This document shows, one piece after another, positions 43,073 to 52,053 of a stretch of 64,000 bases of DNA. The stretch's first letter is position 1; each line of letters starts with the position of its first letter. The translations under genes were made by a program, and so were the position numbers. The stretch lies in the NCBI RefSeq assembly GCF_001428525.1, contig NZ_LMHW01000001.1:496705-560704 (forward strand), written 5' to 3'. The notes under the pieces were generated by a model. That model did no database searches and had not been told where the DNA came from. It saw only the letters and a list, made by a program, of their open reading frames with translations. The DNA comes from Flavobacterium sp. Root186. GTDB lineage: Bacteria; Bacteroidota; Bacteroidia; Flavobacteriales; Flavobacteriaceae.

Positions 43073-45924
43073 CCTTTTTTTGTAAATTTTAATTGATTTA
43101 AAAAAGACTTTGTCAAATAATAGGTCCTAAATTCATTAAACCTTTGATTATCTTCAAAATGTCTATTCATACTCATATGAATCAAAATTGACACATAATT
43201 TTTCTTTGCAGATTTATCGTCTAGCTCTCTTTCAATACTCCTTTTTATCTTTTCGTTATTTAGGTAATTGAAGAACTGAAATTCATTAATCAGAAATTTA
43301 ATGGTTAAGAATTCTTTATTAAATGACTTTCTTAAATCTGAAGTCAGATCAAATTCATTTTGAAACATATTAATTGAATCTTCGCAATAGTCAATCATTT
43401 CATCCAACGAAAAATCAAAGATTTCAAGATAACTTTTTATTTTTAATATCGCCATCATTTTAATTAAATCATCATTTAATTCTCCGTTAACTATAGTCAT
43501 TAAAACATTTAAACTATCCAGATTAAATATATCTTCTGCTACTTCCATTAACCTGATGCCTCCATACCTATGTATTTCCTGGTCGTAAAGTGATATATGA
43601 TAATTACTGATAAGATTTATATTTTTCAACTCATGTATTTTACCGATTATATCTTCTTTATTTTTTTGCGAATTAGTCTTAAATCGTAACCTAAGGCATT
43701 TATCGGGATTGTAATAATTTACAAAAAAGAATTGATCAACTTTGAGATTTGCAAGAATCTCATTATGGACATATTTTAAAATATCTTTATTTGAGTATGA
43801 ATTTGTAAACACTTCTACATATAACCAATCAGAAACTATAGGAATATTTAAATTATTATTTGCAATTTCCTCAATATCTCCATAAGGAACTATTTGTCTG
43901 AAGTAGCTAGTATTTTTTACACCCACTGCCAGTTCATGCGAGTAATTGGAATTGCATTTATCATTAACAATAGGATTAAAAAATTCATATAATGACTCGG
44001 ATATATAGACGAGCTTAATTGCTTTGATCTTTTCGTAGAGAACCTTTAGGTCATCTTCATCTTCTGTATCAAGTACAAGAATCCCTTGTCTTTCCACAAT
44101 ATTAATCAATATTGAGAAATTATGTTGTTTGATCTTTCCTAATACATACTTTACAAACTCGGCAAATGTATAATCTTTATCTACCAGCAATATTTGTGCA
44201 GGAGAAAGCAGCACATTCTCTTCCATATAAATTCTAGGAACATAAGGCTTGAAATAACTATATGAATTAAAATTAAAAATAACTCCATATATTTCCTGAT
44301 TGTAGTATTCAAAATCACATAAAAATCTATATATCTCTGAATCAGAAAGAATAGGATTTAATGCAGAAGTTATTTTAGGCAAAATTTCCTTTTTATGCTT
44401 TTGAGATACAAGTCTTATTTCTCCTCCATTTAAATGGACAAATATATCGGAAAGCAATATGGCGTTTTCGTCATCAAATGATGTATTGACTGGAATAGAG
44501 AAGTCATAGAATTGTTTTTTAGCAGTTACGTTTATACTTCTAAAAGTACCAATACAGTTAATGTCCGCTAAAATTTTTTCACAATTCATTTCTTTCTCGA
44601 AATCAACAATCTCTTGGCAAATACTATCTGTAATATCACTAAACCGTGCAATTAAATTCAAAGCTGAACTAGAACCTAATGATTTTATATATAATATTTT
44701 TGCATTTGTTTTTTTACAAATTAATCCTTCAGCCATAACACTGAATGAAGCAGGCAGCTTATTTGTCTTTTTTTCTTTATTCGAATTTACGGGCAAATTC
44801 AAATAAATATCATCTTCTGACTCTGCTAAAATCTTTTGCAGGACTTCTTTATCTAATTCTAAATCATAAGATTCTACAAGTGATGTATATGTTAATCCTG
44901 AATATGGATTAAAAATTTTACTTATTGGTATAAATCCGTCATTATAACGCTCACCTATTTTGCCAATAAACTTTTTTAAAGTGTCATTTCTATAAGAAGT
45001 ATGGGAGTTATATTGAATAGTAAAATCAATATAGCGTCCTATTTTTTCTTTAAAATCAAAATCTAAAGTCCCCCCTTCTTTATCGTATGTATTGACTGCG
45101 TGCGAGTACCTACCCTCATTATTTTCAAATTTAAAAAAACTGTCTTGTTCACCTAAGTATTGCTGAGAAAATTTTTTAATTTCATTTGATCCTTCTAGTA
45201 TAAAAAAATCTTTTCTCACCAATTTAGAATGTAAGTATATATTTTCTTTTGATAATTTTTCCGCATAAGGATAAAAAAGAAAATATTCAATAATCAATCC
45301 GCAGTCTACTACATTTTTCAAGTAAGATTTCACCTCATCTATTTCAAAACCCTCTAAAATTATCTCATTTAAAACATCTTGAAGAACTGTAAGTTTTTTA
45401 AATCTATTTACTAACCACTCTAAATCACTATCATAATCAATTTCAACATGCTGCTGCTCCACCTTATCTCCATTATGTATATCTGATTTGAAAAAACTTA
45501 TTTTTGACTTGTTTAAAAAATGTATTGAGCGATTAATGCAATACATTTTTTCTAACCACTCATTTCCAGAAATCGAATTTAAATGATTTGACAAAAACAA
45601 GCTGTCATACTTCACATTTAATGCAAGTACCTTTTCATTTTTTATTACGGTTGAATTTCCCCACTTAACAGTTCCAACACTATTAAAAACACCAAATGGC
45701 GTAGGATTAAAATGTGCCCTAATAAAATATTTAGACAGCGATTTTTTAATTTTATCATCCTTGCTTTTAGTAACATCTTCATATAATGTTCTGGATGAGA
45801 TTAAAATGGAGAGTCTAAATAACTCATTAGTTTTAAAAAAATGGATTTTGTTCTTTCTATTCTCTTCGTATGATTGAATCGAAAAATTTGCAACTCGTTT
45901 TACTATATTATCAAAAAAAATCAT
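43069..45924 (-). CDS. Lanthipeptide dehydratase (LanB-like, full length)
   Basis: A 951-residue class I lanthipeptide dehydratase. The N-terminal two thirds match the glutamylation domain (LFRLSILISSRTLYEDVTKSKDDKIKKSLSKYFIRAHFNPTPFGVFNSVGTVKWG, with R-x-x-PTPFG). The last 300 residues match the elimination/thiopeptide-type domain (WLYVEVFTNSYSNKDILKYVHNEILANLKVDQFFFVNYYNPDKCLRLRFKTN, YDQEIHRYGGIRLMEVAEDIF). It would glutamylate Ser/Thr of a precursor peptide and eliminate to dehydro residues. It overlaps the S41 peptidase gene and lies 48 bp after the lanC remnant. I see no precursor gene. Confidence 0.9.
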   Translation of the reverse strand: MIFFDNIVKRVANFSIQSYEENRKNKIHFFKTNELFRLSILISSRTLYEDVTKSKDDKIKKSLSKYFIRAHFNPTPFGVFNSVGTVKWGNSTVIKNEKVLALNVKYDSLFLSNHLNSISGNEWLEKMYCINRSIHFLNKSKISFFKSDIHNGDKVEQQHVEIDYDSDLEWLVNRFKKLTVLQDVLNEIILEGFEIDEVKSYLKNVVDCGLIIEYFLFYPYAEKLSKENIYLHSKLVRKDFFILEGSNEIKKFSQQYLGEQDSFFKFENNEGRYSHAVNTYDKEGGTLDFDFKEKIGRYIDFTIQYNSHTSYRNDTLKKFIGKIGERYNDGFIPISKIFNPYSGLTYTSLVESYDLELDKEVLQKILAESEDDIYLNLPVNSNKEKKTNKLPASFSVMAEGLICKKTNAKILYIKSLGSSSALNLIARFSDITDSICQEIVDFEKEMNCEKILADINCIGTFRSINVTAKKQFYDFSIPVNTSFDDENAILLSDIFVHLNGGEIRLVSQKHKKEILPKITSALNPILSDSEIYRFLCDFEYYNQEIYGVIFNFNSYSYFKPYVPRIYMEENVLLSPAQILLVDKDYTFAEFVKYVLGKIKQHNFSILINIVERQGILVLDTEDEDDLKVLYEKIKAIKLVYISESLYEFFNPIVNDKCNSNYSHELAVGVKNTSYFRQIVPYGDIEEIANNNLNIPIVSDWLYVEVFTNSYSNKDILKYVHNEILANLKVDQFFFVNYYNPDKCLRLRFKTNSQKNKEDIIGKIHELKNINLISNYHISLYDQEIHRYGGIRLMEVAEDIFNLDSLNVLMTIVNGELNDDLIKMMAILKIKSYLEIFDFSLDEMIDYCEDSINMFQNEFDLTSDLRKSFNKEFLTIKFLINEFQFFNYLNNEKIKRSIERELDDKSAKKNYVSILIHMSMNRHFEDNQRFNEFRTYYLTKSFLNQLKFTKKG

Positions 45925-45972
45925 ATGCTGTATTGGATTACTCTATTTGTTTTATTTATGGTAAATAAACTA

Positions 45973-46671
45973 TTAATGCAAATTAAATATATCCAGCCAT
46001 CGGAATGAACTCTGTTTCTTTAAAGTCAACACTCCCATACCCAAACCTGCTAAACCATTTAAAAGGTTAACCTCTTTCATATATGATCCATCATAATACG
46101 TTAAAAACTCATTAAATTTTTTAGTTTGTTGATCTAAAATTCCACTCCACTCATTAATCGAATCACTGAAATTTATACTCATATTAGATGAAGCCAAATC
46201 ATACTGAAGAATTATGCCTATAGAACCATGACAAAACGTATAATCTTTTACTCCTGAATCATCAGATAATATACGAGTTACATTGTTAACTAATTCAACA
46301 GCTTCATACCTTATAGAACTGTCGTTAAAATAGAGACCTAAGTTAAATAATGCGTTAGATATCCCTAAATCTCCTTGACACCAACTTACTATAGGCTCTA
46401 TTTGAAGATCCGTTTCTAAAATAATCAAATTAGGATAAAATTGTTTTGAACTGCTATGTACCCTTTTATAATTCATTAAGAAATCTGAAATTATATACAA
46501 TGGTTTTTTGATATCTAGTTTCAATTCCTTAAAATTTCTTTTTAAATCAATTAAAAAATTTATATATCCAGCAGCCCCATGAGCTAAACCTATACTTCCA
46601 AAAATTAAATTAGTAGTATTGTGTATGGAAAATGGATTTGTTAAAACTAGTAAGTTACCCTCTATTAAATT
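45973..46671 (-). pseudogene. LanC-like lanthionine cyclase, N-terminal half missing
   Basis: An open frame of 232 codons (bounded upstream by TAA at 46674-46672) encodes the C-terminal part of a LanC cyclase. GSIGLAHGAAGYI, WCQGDLGISNALF, FCHGSIGII and LLNGLAGLGMGVL are all present, including the zinc-binding Cys and Cys-His. A full LanC has about 400 residues, so about 170-200 N-terminal residues are absent. There is no ATG; the first alternative start, TTG at 46524, lies after the HG motif. The next gene's stop is only 30 bp upstream, so a deletion removed the 5' half. Confidence 0.8.
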
Positions 46672-46700
46672 TTAATTTAAAATATTGTTGATTATTTACA

Positions 46701-47141
46701 CTATTTCAACTCTTTTAATGCACCTTCCAGTTTATATTTTTCCCGAACATAATCTTCCTCTAATGAGTCAATCGTCTGTTGTAAAGATGGATCATAGTGC
46801 TTAATATCCCCAGCAAATTGTTTAGTAAATTTTACTTTTTCCTTCAGTAAGTTAAGTTGCTTCTGAGCATCTTCTATGCACGTATTCATGTATTCCCGCT
46901 CGTCCTGTGGATGAGATTCGACTTCATCTCTTTGCTTATCAATAATTAGCTGTGCCGATTTAATTATACTGTCTGATTCTCTGTTCAATGCGAACCACTT
47001 TCTAAGTAGATTATCATTGATACCGGACATTTCAGCTGAATCTATTCCTATGTCATTTTCATTTGGATCTATCCAATCCTTTTTCTGGCAGCAATATAAA
47101 AGCGTAATGATGGCAATTGGTATAAAGAACTTTCTTTTCAT
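46701..47141 (-). CDS. Small lipoprotein-like coiled-coil protein
   Basis: 146 residues starting with a signal-like segment (MKRKFFIPIAIITLLYCCQKKDW; a Cys pair could be lipidated but the lipobox is imperfect). The rest is acidic and helical, with coiled-coil-like repeats (LRKWFALNRESDSIIKSAQLIIDKQRDEV, IEDAQKQLNLLKEKVKFTKQFAGDI). I do not recognise a family. It lies between the dinD remnant and the lanC remnant in the accessory region. Function unknown. Confidence 0.6.
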   Translation of the reverse strand: MKRKFFIPIAIITLLYCCQKKDWIDPNENDIGIDSAEMSGINDNLLRKWFALNRESDSIIKSAQLIIDKQRDEVESHPQDEREYMNTCIEDAQKQLNLLKEKVKFTKQFAGDIKHYDPSLQQTIDSLEEDYVREKYKLEGALKELK

Positions 47142-47218
47142 AATATTAATTATTTAATTTCTTAAGAATCTTTACTTTAAAGCATTATTTATAAAGATTT
47201 TATTTTAACTCAATATCT

Positions 47219-48091
47219 TTAACTAGCTGATGTTTTCTTTTTACGATTATTTTCTGAGTGCAATTTTTTATCATGCTTTTGTTGCAATGTAATACTTTCC
47301 ATTAAGGGCATATTCTCTGGCAATGTATTTCCGATGTCTTCAATTGCCTTACGAGCTTTTAATCCAACCGCAAAATGAATACTATTAGCCTCGGCACTAT
47401 CCTGCACATTTTCATCATTTAGCTTTTCAGCGGTTTGAGTGACACGAAATAAATTGACTGCTAATTCTGTACTATCCATATGATCGAGAATGTTTTCATC
47501 AGAATCAAGACCTCTAATCTTGCGTATCGCTTTTACATCCAGACCTCCATAAAGCCCTCTATATCCATGGTTTTGAAAAAAGGCATAATCTGCAGGGGTA
47601 ACAATACCTGCTTTTCGTGCGGCTCCAGCCAACTGAAGATTTCTCTTAGCCAATTCTTTGCGAAGAAAATATCTCCGGTTTTTTATCATTTTAAAATTTT
47701 TACTTTTCTGCTGTTCGTTCAGTTCCTGCAGACGAGCTTATATCGCAAAATAGGCTTGTCCAAGCGCTACCGGTTTTAAAGCAGGATCTGCATTTTGAAT
47801 TATAAGATAACAGCCATAGCGTGATAATTTTACGTCTACCCCATTCCTTTGCAAATCATTACCAACTGATTTTATTGCACTAAAATCTTTAAAATGTGAT
47901 GCTGTCTCCTGACCTGTATTAATACAGGAAGCCTTTGCCTTATCCAGCACTTCAATAAATGAACTATACTTGGAATACCCTAGCAATTTTGCAAGATCCT
48001 TGGCACTCCAATACTCATTACCGGCCTTATCTGTTTTTTTGAGTTTCTCAAATATAGATATGCTTTTGCTTTGTGATTTATTTGCTTTCAT
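47219..48091 (-). pseudogene. dinD: dinD (DNA damage-inducible protein D) interrupted by one TAA
   Basis: The two halves are 117 and 156 codons long. They lie in one frame, separated by TAA at 47740-47738 and 16 codons before the next ATG. The first half (YWSAKDLAKLLGYSKYSSFIEVLDKAKASC, DVKLSRYGCYLIIQNADPALKPVALGQAYFAI) and the second (IKNRRYFLRKELAKRNLQLAGAARKAG, FFQNHGYRGLYGGLDVKAIRKIRGL, ILDHMDSTELAVNLFRVTQTAEKL) cover E. coli DinD end to end. E. coli reads YFAIQTR where this reads YFAI-stop-AR, so CAA-to-TAA at a Gln codon explains the break. DinD acts in SOS-related inhibition of RecA filaments (from memory). Confidence 0.88.
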
Positions 48092-48210
48092 TGTGCTTTT
48101 TATTAAAATCTGAGATTATTTTCTAAACTTATTTTAAATTAAAATTATCCTCAATACATCTTAGCTATAATCGAATACATCAAATATCATTTATTAATTT
48201 AAGCAGAAAA

Positions 48211-48224
48211 ATGATTTGTATCAC
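48211..48224. promoter_or_regulatory. FNR-like palindrome, upstream near-match, PEP synthase promoter
   Basis: ATGATTTGTATCAC matches ATGAT-N4-ATCAT except in the last base. It lies 42 bp (four helical turns) upstream of the perfect site at 48253. Confidence 0.5.
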
Positions 48225-48252
48225 CTTATAAGAAAGCTATAAATATCAAAAG

Positions 48253-48266
48253 ATGATCACAATCAT
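48253..48266. promoter_or_regulatory. FNR-like palindrome ATGAT-CACA-ATCAT, PEP synthase promoter
   Basis: A perfect inverted repeat, 22 bp before a -7-like box TATCTTTA (48289-48296) and 69 bp before the ATG at 48336. The centre is near -41.5 of the inferred start of transcription, the position of class II FNR activation. Confidence 0.7.
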
Positions 48267-48288
48267 TTTTAATTTTTACGTGTCAAAC

Positions 48289-48296
48289 TATCTTTA
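48289..48296 (+). promoter_or_regulatory. -7-like box of the PEP synthase promoter
   Basis: TATCTTTA differs from TAnnTTTG in the last base. It lacks a matching -33 box, as expected for an activator-dependent promoter. Confidence 0.45.
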
Positions 48297-48335
48297 AAAT
48301 AAATTAAAAACCATAAAAAGAGAGATTTAAAAGAA

Positions 48336-50747
48336 ATGAAAATGGAAAAATATATTTTAAAGTTTAGTGAGATCGGAATTAACGATATTAATAAAGTAGG
48401 TGGCAAAAATGCTTCTCTGGGAGAGATGTACAATAATCTTAGTCTTCATGGTATTAGAGTTTCCAATGGTTTTGCCATAACAACAACTGCCTACAAAGAT
48501 TTTATAGAATACAATCATTTAAGTTTTGCTCTAAACGAATTAATGCAACTTTTGGATAAGAAAGACTTTATCAACTTAACTGAAATTGGTGAGAAAGCGA
48601 GAAAGCTGCTACTTGATGCAAAATTTCCCTTAGATCTTCAAACCGAAATTTCAGACGCCTACTCCTGTTTATGTGAAGACAAAGATCTGGCAGTTGCCGT
48701 TAGAAGCAGTGCCACTGCAGAAGATCTTGTCAATGCAAGCTTTGCTGGACAACACGATTCATTTCTAAATATTAAAGGTACAATGCCGCTGATTTATGCC
48801 GTAAAATGCTGTTTTGCGTCACTCTATACAGACAGAGCCATTAAATACAGATTTGACAAAGGTTTTGATCACGACAAAATATTTCTTTCTGTTGGTATTC
48901 AGCAAATGGTCCGCTCTGATTTAGCTTGTTCCGGTATCGGATTTACACTGGAACCCGAATCGGGATTCCTTGATGTGATTCATATTGCAGGGACCTGGGG
49001 TCTAGGTGAAACAATCGTACAAGGTATCGTAACTCCTGATGAATTTCTTGTATTTAAAAGATCCATTAAAAACAATAAAAAGGCTATTTTGCAGAAAAAT
49101 CTCGGAGCAAAAAATAAGATGCTCATTTACAATGATAATTCTTCCGGTACTAATTCAACTGTTCTAAAAATTACGCCCCGAAAATGGTGCAACAAATTTG
49201 TCCTTGACGACTCCGAAATTGAAAAACTCGCCAGATGGGCCCTTATTATAGAAGAACATTATAATAAACCAATGGATTTTGAATGGGCGAAGGATGGCTT
49301 AAATGGAGAGCTTTATATTATTCAGGCCAGACCAGAAACGGTACATTCCCTCTTAAAACCACTATCAATTACTACTTATAAATTAGAAAAAAAAGGAGTA
49401 GCATTTGTTCAGGGCGAGGCTGTTGGAAACCGTATAATTTGTGGTACTGCAAGAATTCTTGTATCGCCAAAAGACGCTTCAAAACTCCAAAGTGGAGAAA
49501 TTCTGGTTACTAATTTTACCAGCCCGGATTGGGATCCTATCCTAAAAAAAGTGGCTGGAATCATTACCAATAAAGGCGGACGAACAAGTCATGCCTCTAT
49601 AGTAGCCAGAGAAATGGGAACACCAGCCATTGTGGGAACCGGTAATGCCACTGAAATTATTAAAGATGGGGATCTTATTACCCTGAGCTGTGCAGAAGGA
49701 AAAACCGGTTATGTCTATAAAGGCAAATTAAAATACCTGCAAACAACTGTGCCACTCAACAAAATAAAGCTCCCTCAAAAACCAAAAGTACAGCTGATAG
49801 TTTCTGAACCCGAGAAAGCATTTGATTTATCATTTTATCCAAATGATGGCGTAGGCTTACTCAGACTTGAATTTATTATAAGCCACAACGTGAAGATACA
49901 TCCCATGGCGCTCATTCATCCGGAAAAAGTACTTGATGCTGATCAAAGTTTAGCGATAGCAGCACTCACACAAAACTATAGTAGTAAGCCAAATTACCTC
50001 ATCGAAAAACTCTCACAAGGTGTAGCCACAATAGCGGCAGCCTTTTATCCCAAAGAAGTCATCGTCAGAATGAGTGATTTTAAAAGCAATGAATATTCTC
50101 AACTTCTCGGAGGCTCTTTTTTTGAGCCTCACGAAGAAAATCCAATGCTTGGTTTTCGTGGCGCTTCCCGTTACTATCATGAAAAATATCGCGAAGGATT
50201 CAGGCTTGAATGTGAAGCGATGAAAATAGTTCGGGATGAAATGGGACTTACCAATGTAAAACTCATGATTCCATTTTGTCGTACGCCCGAAGAAGGAAAA
50301 AAAGTGATCGCTCTAATGGAAGAATACGGTTTAAAACAGCGTAATAATGGTCTTGAAATATATGTTATGGCAGAGCTTCCATCAAACATATTACTGGCTC
50401 AAGAGTTTGCTGAAATTTTTGATGGTTTTTCTATCGGTTCCAACGATCTAACACAGCTTACTTTAGGCATCGACAGAGATTCTGAATTAATTGCAGATCT
50501 TTTTGATGAACAAAATCCAGCTTCAAAACAATTCATACTCCAAATGATAAATACCGCTGTGAAAATGGGTAAGAAAATTGGCCTTTGCGGACAGGCGCCA
50601 AGTGATTCAGCAGATTTTACAAAATTTTTAGTTATGGCAGGAATCGATAGTATTTCTTTTAATGCTGATGCTCTAATAAATGGTATTAAAAATATCAATA
50701 CATCAACACTTTCTCTAAAGTTCAAAAGAGGTGCTTCTATACATTAA
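48336..50747 (+). CDS. ppsA: Phosphoenolpyruvate synthase
   Basis: An 803-residue PEP synthase that makes PEP, AMP and phosphate from pyruvate and ATP. Domains: N-terminal ATP-grasp (VGGKNASLGEMYNNL, VAVRSSATAEDLVNASFAGQHDSFLNI), the phosphohistidine domain (VTNFTSPDWDPILKKVAGIITNKGGRTSHASIVAREMGTPAIVG, with the catalytic His in TSHAS), and a C-terminal TIM barrel (NPMLGFRGASRYY, IGSNDLTQLTLGIDRDS, GLCGQAPSD with the catalytic Cys). Length is normal. It has its own promoter with two FNR-like sites and leads the low-oxygen/stress cluster. It probably supports gluconeogenesis or energy conservation under fermentation. Confidence 0.96.
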   Translation: MKMEKYILKFSEIGINDINKVGGKNASLGEMYNNLSLHGIRVSNGFAITTTAYKDFIEYNHLSFALNELMQLLDKKDFINLTEIGEKARKLLLDAKFPLDLQTEISDAYSCLCEDKDLAVAVRSSATAEDLVNASFAGQHDSFLNIKGTMPLIYAVKCCFASLYTDRAIKYRFDKGFDHDKIFLSVGIQQMVRSDLACSGIGFTLEPESGFLDVIHIAGTWGLGETIVQGIVTPDEFLVFKRSIKNNKKAILQKNLGAKNKMLIYNDNSSGTNSTVLKITPRKWCNKFVLDDSEIEKLARWALIIEEHYNKPMDFEWAKDGLNGELYIIQARPETVHSLLKPLSITTYKLEKKGVAFVQGEAVGNRIICGTARILVSPKDASKLQSGEILVTNFTSPDWDPILKKVAGIITNKGGRTSHASIVAREMGTPAIVGTGNATEIIKDGDLITLSCAEGKTGYVYKGKLKYLQTTVPLNKIKLPQKPKVQLIVSEPEKAFDLSFYPNDGVGLLRLEFIISHNVKIHPMALIHPEKVLDADQSLAIAALTQNYSSKPNYLIEKLSQGVATIAAAFYPKEVIVRMSDFKSNEYSQLLGGSFFEPHEENPMLGFRGASRYYHEKYREGFRLECEAMKIVRDEMGLTNVKLMIPFCRTPEEGKKVIALMEEYGLKQRNNGLEIYVMAELPSNILLAQEFAEIFDGFSIGSNDLTQLTLGIDRDSELIADLFDEQNPASKQFILQMINTAVKMGKKIGLCGQAPSDSADFTKFLVMAGIDSISFNADALINGIKNINTSTLSLKFKRGASIH

Positions 50748-50862
50748 GAGAACTTTTTGAATCATAAATTAAAGAATGAAACCAGTAGATAAAAACAACA
50801 AGACAAAACATTGATTATCAAAAACATTTGCCGAAATTTGTTTAAAAAAAATCGATTGCAAA

Positions 50863-52053
50863 ATGAAAAACCAGGCACTTTTAAATGCAATTATTGAAAA
50901 TGCAATCGATGGCATAATCACAATTAACGAAAGAGGAATTGTTGAATCTATTAATCCTTCTGCATGCCGTCTTTTTCTGTATAATCCTGATGAAGTTATT
51001 GGCAAAAACATTTCACTTTTAATGCCTTCTCCAGATAGAGAAAAACACGATTCTTATATACAAAACTATAAATCTTCTGGAATTCCGCATATTATTGGAC
51101 ATGACAGGGATGTGCTTGGGAGGAAAAAAGACGGAAACATATTTCCTTTTAGGCTTGGAGTAAGTGAAGTTAAATTTGAGGGAGAAAGAATTTTTGCAGG
51201 TTTCATTCATGATATGAGCCACCAAAAAGAAGCGGAAAACCGTTTAATGCAATACACTCAGCATTTAGAAGAACTAGTAAAAGATCGTACACAGACTTTA
51301 AACGAAACCATTGAAGCCTTAACCGCCACACAAGAAGAGGTGAGCAATACCCTCGAAAAAGAGAAAGAACTTAATAAAATTAAAAGTCGCCTCTTATCGA
51401 TGGCCTCCCATGAATTTAGAACACCTTTAAGCACCATTCAGCTTTCCACTGCCCTACTGCAGCGTTATGTAGAAAATATAGATAATCCAAAAATTGAAAC
51501 CCATATTCGAAAAATCAAAAGCGCCATTGTAAACCTGACTACAATTTTGAATGATTTTTTACTTCTTGAAAAAGCAGAATCGAATAAAATTACTCTCGAA
51601 ATATCAACTTTTAATCTACAGGATTTTATCAAAGAAATTATAGGAGAACTGAAGCTCCTCACAAAAAAGAGACAAAAGATAATTAGCATACCCAATACTG
51701 AAATTATTTTGGTAAAGCTGGACAAAAACTTACTCAAAAATTGCATCATCAATCTTGTATCCAATGCTATAAAATATTCAGGAGAGGAAACCGAAATCGA
51801 ACTATCGACTTCAACCACGGATACTATGATAACCATCAATGTTAAAGATAATGGCATTGGTATTCCTGAGGAAGATCATAAACATTTGTTTGAAGCTTTC
51901 TTTAGAGCGCATAATACAGGAAAGATTCCAGGGACGGGTCTGGGACTTCATATTGTTTCACGCTATGTATCACTAATGAATGGAACCATTTCATTTAAAA
52001 GCGCCATTGATAAAGGAACCTTATTTACTATTGAATTGCCACGTTATGACTAA
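50863..52053 (+). CDS. PAS histidine kinase with FixL-like heme pocket
   Basis: A 396-residue kinase with no membrane segment: PAS (residues 1-125), coiled coil, HisKA and HATPase_c. His62, His76 and Arg82 in EKHDSYIQNYKSSGIPHIIGHDR occupy the exact spacing of FixL His200 (heme ligand), His214 and Arg220 (recalled from B. japonicum FixL). The phospho-accepting His is His183 (MASHEFRTPLS). N- and G-boxes (NCIINLVSNAIKYSG, DNGIGIP, GTGLGLHIV) are intact. It probably senses oxygen via heme. It overlaps the response regulator gene by 8 bp, so the two form a coupled pair. Confidence 0.92.
   Translation: MKNQALLNAIIENAIDGIITINERGIVESINPSACRLFLYNPDEVIGKNISLLMPSPDREKHDSYIQNYKSSGIPHIIGHDRDVLGRKKDGNIFPFRLGVSEVKFEGERIFAGFIHDMSHQKEAENRLMQYTQHLEELVKDRTQTLNETIEALTATQEEVSNTLEKEKELNKIKSRLLSMASHEFRTPLSTIQLSTALLQRYVENIDNPKIETHIRKIKSAIVNLTTILNDFLLLEKAESNKITLEISTFNLQDFIKEIIGELKLLTKKRQKIISIPNTEIILVKLDKNLLKNCIINLVSNAIKYSGEETEIELSTSTTDTMITINVKDNGIGIPEEDHKHLFEAFFRAHNTGKIPGTGLGLHIVSRYVSLMNGTISFKSAIDKGTLFTIELPRYD

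Noticed and set aside
50769..50862. Another FNR-like site before the kinase gene
   Set aside because: Only TTGAT-T-ATCAA with one-base spacing is present (50811-50821), not the N4 spacing of the other sites.
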